Shown here: one piece after another, positions 54,182 through 64,000 of the stretch
How the letters are laid out: each line of letters starts with the position of its first letter
Numbering within the stretch: position 1 is the stretch's first letter
Origin: Microbotryomycetes sp. JL201
Taxonomy: Eukaryota > Basidiomycota > Microbotryomycetes
Reading direction: 5' to 3'
Assembly: GCA_033819885.1 (NCBI GenBank)
Contig: JAQYUZ010000001.1
Location: forward strand, 682,001-746,000
Length of the DNA: 64,000 bases
The notes under the pieces: generated by a model
What the model saw: only the letters and a program-made list of their open reading frames with translations
What the model was told of the DNA's origin: nothing
Database searches by the model: none
Made by a program: the position numbers and the translations under genes

Positions 54182-56037
54182 CTACACCGAAGATCCTTTC
54201 GGCTTTCGGGCGACAAACGTATTCTTTGAGCTCTCAATGACCTCGCTCAAGCACCTCTCAATCTTGTCCGTCCACTGCATTCGGACGCTGTCCTTTTCGT
54301 CCTCAGCGACGCTGTCCCACACCCGAAACCGTCCAAGCAGCCCAAAATTTCTCGTAGAAGGAATTCGAAGAGCCTCACGTTCAACGACGAAACCGCATTG
54401 TAACATGATGTGAGACAGGTACAATTGATAGGCGTCTGATCTGCCTTTTGTAGACAGTGTGACTGCGTTCGACGCGTGATTGGCATTCTCCTTCGAGAAC
54501 ATTACAGCGTCCGAGGCGAAGAGAGCCGGGGTTGGTTCAAAGAATGGTCGGATCAGAGGATGCACAAGAATCAACTTGTCCTTTCCTGGGCCAGAGGCAT
54601 TAAAGCGAAAGTCGGCGCGTGGTTTCGGCAGTGTTTGAACAAACTCGCCAGGTATGGTGTATTCCTGAGCAGTGAACCTCGTCGTGTGAGTATGCAGGCA
54701 GCAAGGAATATTGAGGAAACTGCACTTTGTCGATCGGGCGGCGAAAAGAGGGATCCAAGGCGTCAGCTCGTCGGCGTGGTTGCCGATCAGAAAAGAACTG
54801 TCAGGGAAGGGTGCTCCTGGGAGGGAGAGCATGGTCGGTGGGTCAAGAGTCGTCGTTCGGAGATCCGGTGATGGAGAATATGCCTCCCACGATTTGCGGG
54901 CCCGAAGGTCAACGCCGTAGCCTGAAAATCCTTCGCACGACAGTAAGTAGACCCTGGAAGAGCGCATGGATAAGTCGAGCGCCTGAGGGAGTCGGTCAAG
55001 CGAAACCTACAAGAGGCCATTGCCGCATCCAACATCAACGAACCCGCCTGGCGGCTTGCCCCCCGACTCGGGATACATGCCTCGCCACAGTACCATCAGC
55101 CAAGCTGCGATGGCAACGTCCTCCCATACATGCTTCGTGGGATCCGTAACTTCTTTCCATTCATGAAGCATCCATCTGAACGTAATGCGAGCATCGACCA
55201 GAGACGATTCAATGTCAGCTCTGTCCTGAGACCCACGTCAACGACGTGTATGCGAAATAGAGAGATCGTTCAAGCTGACCTGTACTTTTCCTTCAGTTCG
55301 TGGTACAAATCTTGAACGGTGTCTCTATCTGTCAACAAGTCGTGATTGACCCGTTTCTCGTACCCGTTCTTGGTACCGATGGCCACAGAATGTAAGTGTC
55401 TGAGTAGCGCTAGACCCGTTCTGTACAGTCGATGCGAAGCTGGCAAAGGTCGCGGAAGCGGCTCGCTCGGTAGAGGCCGCAAATCGAGCCTGATTGTCGC
55501 CGTTTCACCGTTTCCAATGTAGCTGAAAGCAAGAGAAGCCACTGTTGGATGATAATATGGCATTTTCCGATGATTCTCGCGCTCTAGGTAATCGAGATCG
55601 ACATCGAGCACGAGCAGCCGAGCTTGGTCGACAATCGAGTCGTCCGAATCCTGTTTTTCCGGGCGTGACCTGTTGTATATCCAACACTCCTGCTCTAGTG
55701 CCTGATCTCTCGTCTGTTTCGGAATGAGTCTTCGCCTGATTCTCCTCGTACACTCCAGCCCATTAACTTGTGGCGCTCGCCGCGACAGTCCCGGTTCTTG
55801 GTCGAATCTCTCGTCAACTAGCACGTCTGATCTGAGGATAGTGGTGCTGTTGTACTCGGGATGCATCACTTGGAGCATAATGGCTTCGTAGAAGTGAGAT
55901 GGGTCAAACTGGCTCGCTGGGCATTCGAGCACGCCGAGCCAATCCGTCCCGAGGACAAAGGCATCCGGACCGTCTTGAGAAGGTTCCGTTGGCACAAATG
56001 TGGCTTTTCCCTTGTCCACAATGCGCGGTGGTGGCAT
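54182..56037 (-). CDS. TRM44: tRNA (uracil-2'-O)-methyltransferase Trm44
   Basis: Trm44 methylates U44 in tRNA-Ser. Exons on minus: 56037-55280, 55220-55011, 54953-54182 (579 residues). The N-terminal part has [20 protein letters not shown] and [17 protein letters not shown]. The SAM-binding part has [46 protein letters not shown], and [15 protein letters not shown]. Then [20 protein letters not shown] and [11 protein letters not shown], diagnostic of the family. The first ATG in frame is 56037 ([15 protein letters not shown]); further upstream the frame begins only with GTG. The gene lies 212 bp downstream of the epimerase gene on the same strand. Confidence 0.93.
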
Positions 56038-56249
56038 GGCGGGCGCTGCGCCGAGGATTTGATGGGACTGTCGCGCCCGGGCTGGATGCAGTCGAGCAGC
56101 TGTTCGTATATACTTGAAAACGCTACCGAGTACGAGAATTGACCGCGCGCAAGTGCATTGAGGCGGAGACGGAGGCTGACGAAAGAGTTGCGTTGGCAAG
56201 GGCCATTTTGTATCCACTCCACCAGAGTCAGTCGTGCAATATACTCATT

Positions 56250-57578
56250 TCACTCTGCAACATTAATCTCTATTTCAACCCAATTCTCATACACCTCGTC
56301 GTGGCGCAGAATTGTGTCTGTTCCGGCTGCCTTACACAAATCCGGATGTAGAACAGTCGCCACTGGATGCTGAAATTCTAGGAATACGGCACCTGTGCTT
56401 GTCATGTGAGACGTTGAGTGCGTCGGAGCTCACAGTGTGGCACAAACTTACCGTATTGAGCATAGGCACCTCGGCCTTGCGGATCATGGACTCTCTTCCG
56501 CGGGTATGCGGTCGAGTCGAAGCCACCAGCCGTGTAGCACTGCACGCTAGACTGATTTGTCCTGAACGAGAGCGATATGGCATCGTCCGGTGCAGTCAAC
56601 ACTACTTGAGGGTGCTCGTCGTCTACACGGGCAAAAACAAAATTATGGTCTGATTTGAATGGAAAAAAGACCATCAGAGAGGTCAAGTCTTGCGGTTATG
56701 GACACAAACTTGCCTACGCCACCTGTCGGAAACCGTTCGCCGATCGTCCTGCCTCGTGTGCCGCGCGAGTAAAAGTCTAGATCGTGTCCAGCTTGAATCT
56801 TGAGCAGCTTGCCAGTCGGCAGCATGCGATCATCAAGCTCAGGTGTGCGATCAGCCTGTGATTCCCTTTCTGGTCAGTCCATCTTGCGAGGACAGCTACG
56901 TGGACGCGCACTGACGTTCATAAACAGCTTGTGTGACTTGACGTCGTCGTTCTGTGCAAAATTCGCCAAGTTGTAGCCGACGTGCCAGGTCAGATTCACT
57001 GGGCAGCCGACCGCCACGTCAGTCTGTTCGTCGTTGAGTAAGCGAGCGCGCATCACGAGCTTGATGCGGGCCGGGGAATCTTGCTTCTCGTCAAGTGCGA
57101 CGCGTATCTCCGTCAACAGTGTCCCAGGAAATCCGTCCGTGCCTGCTGGCTGCGTGTGGATGAAGTATTGACACTTGTCGCTGTCGCTCGAGTCTTTTGA
57201 CGAAAACAGTTGGCATTCCGAGACCGATGGTAGACGCTGCCACATGACTGTGTCGAAACCTTGCTTGCCGCCGTGCAAGCAGACGCCTTTGTCATCGCCG
57301 GAGAGGTGCAGCGTACCTTGGGCCCCACCACTCTGCCGCCCGAATGCTATCTGTCCTGCGGGCAACCGGTTGGCGTATCTGCCGACGACTTGATTAAAGA
57401 AGCATCTTCCTCGGCCCGAGTCTTTGTGGTTGGCTGGGTTGTCCAATCCGATGACGAGGTCGCGCTCCTCGTTTGCGAGCTTGACTTTCAAGCTGTACAG
57501 TGTGCAGCCATACTCCAATACGCCAACACTCGTGCCCCGAGAGCCTGTGATAGAGTCGATGCTGAACGGCTTCGCCAT
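56250..57578 (-). CDS. Aldose 1-epimerase (galactose mutarotase)
   Basis: Interconverts alpha and beta anomers of galactose and glucose, feeding galactokinase. Exons on minus: 57578-56916, 56855-56714, 56649-56452, 56392-56250 (381 residues). Motifs: SVGVLEYGCTLYSLKVKLAN, RCFFNQVVGRYANRLPAGQI, VCLHGGKQGFDTVMW, GTDGFPGTLLTEIRVALDE, PVNLTWHVGYNLAN, then FPTGGVDHNFVF, VQCYTAGGFDSTA and AVFLEFQHPVATVLHPD. Active-site His residues expected of GALM are in LHGGKQGFD and LTWHVGYN. Intron 2 begins GCAAGT (GC-AG): TGGV|DHNFVF. It is on the same strand as galactokinase but about 14 kb away. Confidence 0.93.
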
Positions 57579-57962
57579 GTCTCTTCGAGGATATTACCAG
57601 GCAAAGTGAGATGACTACGCATCGCATGCTGAAAGCGCAATACAAAACTGAGTGATTATCCCAAATCTGAGCATTATGGACGCCCAAACGTGAGACACCT
57701 GCCTTTAGAAATTCACTGCCGATCAGTGTTTTAATGGTCGGGAAGGCCGCAGCACTGACGGCGGGCGGGCGCACAGACCTTTGTCTCCGATCACGAATAG
57801 CTCGCATGCAAGCCACCACCGCACGGACAACAAGCAAGTTGGCAGACTGACTCGGTTTCTGACATAGCAGTCCCCGCCAGCTCACGTGTGTATGCGCGCT
57901 TCTATAGCCTCCTCGATCGAGCAAGAAGCTGATCGGAACCTTCCCTGCAGGCCACACGCGCG
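57579..57962. other. Divergent promoter region
   Basis: 384 bp between the epimerase and hydrolase start codons. No gene seen. Confidence 0.5.
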
Positions 57963-60954
57963 ATGAGCTCGTATCGGGCACAGTCTGGTCTATCGTCACG
58001 GCCGTCGTACTTTGAGCTGTATCCAGACCGTTTGCCAGCAAGTAATTCGTCGGCCAACCCGCCTCACGTACCGTCATCGACGCCGCCTCGCAGACAACAG
58101 CCACAGCAATCAGTATGGCACTCTCAATCATCGTCGACGCCAAGTCCATCTGGTTTGCCTCCGAGAACAACGTCACGATCACCTGCTACTTCTCGCCATG
58201 GACCGGTTGACGAAGAGCTATGGCAGCCTAAGCAGACGTCGCAGCACAACAGCATATTGCTTTCACGGGCATTCAATCCGTTTTCGACATCACGACACGA
58301 CACACCGGTGTCTCCACCGCGAGAGCGCAGAATGTCGGCGATGCCAGTTGAATCGTCCGCTCCCATCTCACCAGCTCAGCCAACAAGTGATCAATCGCCT
58401 TCACGCCGACCATCTTCAGCCCTATCAAACAGCGAGCAGAGCCGGGCCAGCCCCGGGCGCGAGAGGGATCGCTCTGAGGACCCGCCACAGAGCCAAGTGC
58501 CATGGCCATCTCAGACGAGACACGCCCATGATGCGGCTCGCATACCGTCAACGCCACCTCGCAATTTGAGCTCGAGATCTGCATCGTCCGGTACAATAGA
58601 CATAAAGACCGGACTCGGATCAGCTTTGACGGGCCAGCCTCCAGGGCAGGCCCCGTTTCCGAGCATCCGACGCAAAGACTCGACAAACTCGGTGCATTCA
58701 CACACATCCTATTATGACTTCGAGAGCGCAATCGACACACTCATGATCTCGAACGCCGAACGGGGTTCACCAGCCGTGTTCAAGACGCCACCGCGATCGA
58801 ATCCCAGAGTGCAGTCGATTTTTCCTACAAAAGGGTCACCTCGAGGCTCGCCAAGTCACAGCATCCAAAAGAATGGTGCCTCGCCACCAAGAACGCCAAT
58901 ACAAGATGTGTTCCAAGCGCCGCGAACCCCGCGCACACCTGCAAACGGCCGAATTGATCTAGCACACTTGCCATCAACCCCAGTGACACCAGTGTTTGCA
59001 CCGTCTCCGCATTCACCGCCCAATCAGACAATGTCGGCAGCACGACGGGATGAAGCTGACCAATTCACGGCGGGATCGTTTCCTACAGCCGCAGTGCAGT
59101 ACCCGTCACAGAACTCGCAGTCGGACAAGCTCAGCAGAGGGGGCAGCGCTACGATGTCCGACGAGCTGGGAGACGGGCAATTGAATGGAGCGGGCTGTCC
59201 GTTTCAGAGCACGGAGACGGGGCTTGCGCCTGCCGCCGGAGCCGTCGACAACCCCAGCCCAAACCGCATCAAGTCGATCGATGAGATTGTGAGGGCACAC
59301 GCAGGCCCAGCGTACGTAGCCAAGATGACCCCGAAACCGACGCCTGCGCAAGCCTTGGCAGCCCAAGCGAGGGCGAGGCAGGCGGAGGCGGCGGCGGCGG
59401 CGATTAGTGCTGGTAATGGGCACGCTGAGGATTTGGCGCCACTGCCGACGGCTACACCGCCGCCGATATCCGACCAGAGTCCGCACAAGTCACCGGGCAG
59501 CAGGAGCAGAAACCCTTTCTCTTTCGGCCGACGGTTAGGCCGCTCGCCCTCGAAGCAAGCCTTGGGAGCCAGCTCTGACGACGAGCGAGCCGACGTCAAA
59601 TCGGTCCGCTCATTCAAGTCGTCGTTTTCGGGCTACGTCGGGTCAAAATCGGCTTCTCCAGGCTCGTTCTCGTCAGAGGCACTTTCGTGCGAGCGCGAGC
59701 TTGCACTGCTGCTCAAGAGTCCTCGGTTAACTCGCATCGCCAACATGCACAGGTCACCGAACCAAGGGTTGACGGTGTCTTATGCCGATGTCGGAGCGGC
59801 AGATGGCCATCCTGTCATCGTCTATCTGGGTCTAGGCAGCGTCAGGTATCTCGTTGCTTTGTTCGACGAGATGGCCCAGGCTCTTGGCCTTAGGTTAATC
59901 TGCCTCGACCGATGGGGGTTGGGTCGGACGAGTACCGTCAGTGACGACAAGCGAGGGTTTTATGAATGGTCCGCTATCGTCCAAGAGTTTGCTCAACAGC
60001 TCAACTTGCAAAAGTTTTCAGTCTTGGCTCATTCAGCCGGAGCACCTTACGCTCTTGCCACCGCCGCCATGTCGGACGACCATGTATTCGGCTCTTTGCA
60101 CTTGCTGGCACCTTGGGTCTCGACTTCGGCGGACAGTCTTGCCGGCGCTTACAAACTGCTCAAATTTGTGCCTACTGGCGTCATCAAAACAGCTCAAGCA
60201 GCAGAGTGGAAGATGCAATCGTGGCGACTCGGCAAGCCGCCCACGATTCAACATGCTGCCGTTGGGTACAATGCGAAGACCGGCCAGTTGATTTCGGGCT
60301 CGGGATCGCTCGTATCGTCGTCATCCAAGTCGGTCTACGATGCGTCAGATTCCATGAGCACGATGACAGGAGTCGTTCCTCGTACGCCGCCGCAGTACGG
60401 TGCCGCGCGCTTTGTAAACGGGACAGAGTCCTTTTCGATCACGCCGTCGCCGAGCAGTCGCCGCAATTCTGTCGCTTCTCGTATGCTGTCTGGCGCATTC
60501 CTCGCGACGCCGCCTTCCTCTACCTCAATTTTGGGCTCAGCGAGTCCAAGTGTCTCGGGCACGGACCTCGCCAACGGTCTCTTGAGAGCGTCCCACGCGG
60601 AATCTTTGAGAGGCTCAACAGCCGATCTTATGGTCATTCTCGAACGTACCTCGAAATCGTCGTCGGGTCCTGCGGTCAGGTACGAAAACATGTCGAAACG
60701 GGTTAAAATATGGTACGGCGACAAGGACGAGAGGATATCAATCAACTCGATCAGAACGCTGGAGGCGAATTTGCATGGCAGGTGTGAAGTGAGGGTTGTC
60801 GACGGAGCAGATCATAATCTGATGACGAGTGAGTGATTCAAGAGTCTTACTCGAATGTCCGAGGTTCTCTGCTGACTCGATGGAGCGTGCAGACGGCCAA
60901 GTGATGCTCGAAGTGCTGGAAAGTTTGGCGCGGGAGTGGCGAATGCATGGTTGA
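57963..60954 (+). CDS. Large protein: disordered N-terminus and alpha/beta-hydrolase C-terminus
   Basis: Two exons, 57963-60828 and 60893-60954, give 975 residues. The first ~590 are disordered, full of SP and TP sites (PSTPPRN, SPPRTPIQDVFQAPRTPRTP, LPSTPVTPVF), with a short Ala-rich helix near residue 470. From LTVSYADVGAADGHPVIVYL (about residue 600) an alpha/beta-hydrolase fold begins: LICLDRWGLGRTS, then the nucleophile elbow LAHSAGAPYAL (the usual GHSxG reads AHSAG), later KIWYGDKDERISI with the acid, and VVDGADHNLM with the His. A 150-residue insert separates the strands. Substrate unknown. Many CDK/MAPK-type sites suggest phospho-regulation. Confidence 0.85.
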
Positions 60955-61083
60955 GACGCATTCACAGGCTCATTTACAATTGTTGTGTGTACGAATGAGC
61001 GCTCTAAGAAACAGAAAATATAACTCTAGGGTTGACGTGTAATTGAAAGGCGACGACGCGTGTTGGCCGGCGACCGATCGCAA

Positions 61084-64000
61084 ATGCCTCCGTCAGAGAT
61101 GCGCGCGACGCTAGACTCGCTGCCGGCCGAATTGATCGCAGAGATTCTTGAACAAGTTGACCTGCTCAATGCTGCCGAGCCATGTGTGCACCAGCAGGCA
61201 GCGGCTGCGGCGATGGCGCACGGGCCCGGAGGCGGTCAGGACGACGGCCACGCACCGCAAAACACGCTGCTCGACGCGTTCAACCTCTTTTTTGGGGCTG
61301 CGTTTGACCCTCCACCGGCTGCCGCGGGCCCACAGGCACGTGCTGGACCTGCAGGCGCCCAACAGGAACGCACGGACCCCGCGAACATGACGAGAAACAA
61401 TGTCAACGGCACTGCAGCTGCCAGTAACGTGACTCGAGCACCTCAAACGAGCGCGAATGGACCAGTGACCAACGCAACATCGCCGCGGGCGGCAGACTCG
61501 GCCATCCCCGCCCCTGAAGGCCCGACAGCCGGCGCTGCACGCCAGGCAGCACCCTTTGCAGCTCAACGTAGCAACGTTGCTGACGATGATGGCTATTCTT
61601 GGCTGTCAGAAGACGGGGAGACTTGGACGGAGTATCAAAACGAGCTCGAAGATGCCCTATGGCCACGCAAGACGTTCCCCGACGGCTTGCCTTCTGATCC
61701 AATCCTGCCGCTGGCCTCTGTCAACCGCGCGTTCCTCGCCGCCTCTCGCCACAAGCTTTACAAGTCGGTCAACCTTTTGTCTGTGTGGCAAGCCAGCTTG
61801 TTTCTCGAGTCTGTCACTGCTTCAGAACATGCAGCCTTCTCAGTTGAAGACGATTGCTTCCTGCCAGAAGACTGCACAAACATCCTTCAACAACTCGTCA
61901 AAACTTTGCGCATCGACCTCGCTCCCGGTAAAGATCTTTCACTTCGTCGTGGGGGCGGACAAACGGTACTCGACATCCTCAAAGCATGTCCCAACCTTGA
62001 ATCATTGACGTTGAATGTATCTTTTTTGGGAAGCGCAACGTAAGAGCTCGTGGCGGCTCGTCAACGCTCGCTTCTGACCTTGTTCCACCCACCAGAGGGG
62101 CGTACTTGAGGACTCTGACAACCTTGCAACATCTCAAGAGCGTCAAACTCTGTGGCGGTGTCTCGAAGGACGGCCTGCGACTTACGACCGCACGCCTGCT
62201 CCACTTACTTCGCTTCGAGTGGCTCAATCTGGAAAATTTGGTCGTAGACAGCCTCGACAGCAACGCTCTTGCTCCAGAAAACGAAGCGCTGTTTATGATG
62301 GAGGACGCAGAAAATCGCGTTGGCGCGACCAACATTAGCACGATCAGGTTGATCAACCCTCGTGTGGACCCGTTCGAGTTGGACTGCCTCTTGGAAGAAG
62401 TGAGTTAGCTAGCTCGAGAGGAAAGAATGTCTACTCACTTGGTCACTACCACATCGCAGGCCCGCTTTACCCTCACGTGCTTTGAATTGGTTGATCCAGG
62501 TCCATTGTCGACGCCACGCACGCTCGCACAAAGCCTTTTGTCGTACGGCTACAACTTGACGACTCTCCATCTCGACCTCTCACGCAACTGGGGAAAAGAT
62601 CCGGTCAGCATCGTACCTCCGCTTCCTGCCGGCACTGCAGCCCCGAAAGTCACGCCACGCAAAGACTACAAGCAAGGCAGGCCGACTCAGCAGGACACGG
62701 TCAGGATCGCCCAGCAAAAGTATTTCTTGGAAGGCCTCCTTCCCTATTTGCCCCATTTAGAGGAACTCGAATGGTTTGGCCCGATCGCGAGCGCTCAAGT
62801 CTTCAAGAGCATGCAACCCGCTCTCAAGCGTGTCAGGTGGTCTCGTTGCCCGACGCTCAAGCCTGCGACTGCCGCAAAAGTGTTGATGAAGCACGCGAAC
62901 GTCTGGGTTCCGGAAGGAGACGAGGCGTTGGCGAAGGCTTCCAAGAAAGCTGCTGTTGGCCTGAAGTGCATGACTGTCTCCGTGGGTCGCTTGAGCGACA
63001 GGCTACCGATGGAGGATGCTTGGCTCACTTTGGCCTTTCGACAGAGTGATGATCTGCGCTGGTCCGACGAGGAACTCGCAGCGTTAAGGGACGCGGCAAA
63101 GGCGCGCGATTGCTGCTTACACACATCGGAGAGTACTTATTCGAACGGTCTGTTCGGTGGCTTCACGATCCCGTTAGATCTCGGTCCTGTACCAGTTCCT
63201 GTTACCCGTCAAGCTGGCGCTCGAGCAAGAAACGCTGGTGAAGCCACAGAGGCAGACGATGCAGCAGCTGCAGCGCTTGCACCCCTCAATGTGAACAATG
63301 GCGCCGCAAATATGAACGATACCGACACTGTTGGACCAAGAACCGCTGGTCCAACGATGCGCAGTGTTCCCACGCAAGGGGAAACCTCCGAAAGATCCAA
63401 CGACGCAGGAAATAATCGTCGAGACGGTGGCGCATCGAACAGGCGAGGGAGTCGGCGCGCACAGACAGACAGCGTCACGGGCACTGCCGAGAGCAACATT
63501 TCTGCACAAGATCGCCGACGAGGCGGTGGTGCAGGTCGTCGCAACAATCAGAACGGCACGGGCCGCGACGATCGAGGTGGTTCGAACCGCAACGATCGAT
63601 CAAGTCGTAATACGAATGACTCGAACAGTCGCAAAGAGACTGGAGGCAGGGGACGTAATCGTCGAGGTCGCGCTGATTCGTCAAACGCCGACACCTCTTT
63701 GCGTTCTGGCAATCAAGGCGATCGTGTCCGCGGTACCACGTCGGCAACGCCGTCTGGCCCATCACGTTCGAGAACAACTCGCCGCGGACGCGATGCGGCT
63801 TCTGCTGTTTCGGCTGCCACTACGCCAAATCTAGCTCAGCTCGATTTGAATGCTGGCAACGTCATTGTCTGCACTATGAACTCGTCGAGGACGACAGTGA
63901 TTGATGAGCAAGACGACCCTGTGCCTTCAGCTGTGCCAGCCGCGACGCACACCGCAATTCCCGCTGGATCGGGCCATGCTCATGCTGCCTCAACAACGGC
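61084..64000 (+). CDS. F-box/LRR-like protein with Arg/Gly/Asn-rich tail (3' end beyond window)
   Basis: Exons 61084-62039, 62096-62399 and 62460 to the window edge. The start, TLDSLPAELIAEILEQVDLL, is F-box-like and, after a 130-residue Ala/Pro/Asn-rich insertion, SDPILPLASVNRAFLAASRH, KLYKSVNLLSVW continues in the style of F-box proteins. Leucine-rich repeats follow: VKTLRIDL, ILKACPNLESLTLNVSFLG, LQHLKSVKLCGG, LRFEWLNLENLVVDSL, YNLTTLHLDLSRNW, LPYLPHLEELEWFG. From about residue 690 it becomes low-complexity with RRRGGGAGRRNN, NRNDRSSRNTND and GGRGRNRRGRADSS, which may bind RNA. No specific family member identified. Likely an SCF substrate adaptor, but that is inference. Confidence 0.75.

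Noticed and set aside
1-64000. CRISPR arrays, rRNA genes, intact transposons or viral insertions
   Set aside because: No regular spaced repeats, no rRNA-like sequence, and no transposase, integrase or reverse-transcriptase frame seen.

Overview
This is a gene-dense nuclear fragment from a fungus, most likely a basidiomycete. Genes lie 50-400 bp apart on both strands and most are broken up by short spliceosomal introns (usually 50-90 bp, with CTGAC/TTGAC-like branch sites close to the acceptor). I could place about 114 introns, and the frames close exactly in every multi-exon gene whose two ends I could fix. Gene content supports the assignment: a fungal SRF1-type phospholipase D regulator, a DUF7137 protein, an Eri1/PIG-Y-like subunit, URC4, a fungal AMPK beta subunit and proteins with long Ser/Pro-rich tails. 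The many short introns in a compact genome recall Pucciniomycotina yeasts, but that finer placement is a guess.

Layout. 0-11 kb: SDA1 (-, cut by the window edge), APC10/DOC1, RSM22, TIM8, an unrecognised 423-residue protein and a TBL1/SIF2-type LisH-WD40 protein. 11-24 kb: a Ser-rich protein, SRF1 (-), an acidic coiled-coil ORF with unresolved 5' end, CSN2, a beta-flanking-type protein, lysophospholipid acyltransferase A (-) and a DUF7137 protein (-). 24-34 kb: AMPK/SNF1 beta subunit, acyltransferase B (a paralogue of A in opposite orientation), a secreted M43 metalloprotease and glycogenin (-). 33-43 kb: queuosine-salvage QNG1 (-), a PIG-Y-like protein, fumarase (-), VPS68, galactokinase (-) and a hypothetical gene. 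43-54 kb: URC4, an intron-containing tRNA-Ile(UAU), a 62-nt poly(A) tract, eEF2 (-) and the GPI ethanolamine-phosphate transferase GPI7/LAS21. 54-64 kb: TRM44 (-), aldose 1-epimerase (-), a large alpha/beta-hydrolase-tail protein and an F-box/LRR-like protein that runs off the right edge.

The genes are mostly core housekeeping: ribosome and mitoribosome assembly, translation, tRNA modification, ubiquitin control, GPI anchors, carbon metabolism. Four deal with sugars or glycogen (AMPK beta, glycogenin, galactokinase, aldose epimerase), but they are scattered and do not form a cluster. There is no CRISPR array, no convincing mobile element and no secondary-metabolite cluster.

The most unusual signal is gene architecture rather than a new operon. 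At least seven, probably eight, introns use GC-AG splice sites (about 7% of those placed). Two genes (CSN2 and galactokinase) appear to have an intron inside the start codon. Several exons are tiny: 2, 11, 12, 18, 19 and 21 nt, plus one terminal exon that supplies only the stop codon.
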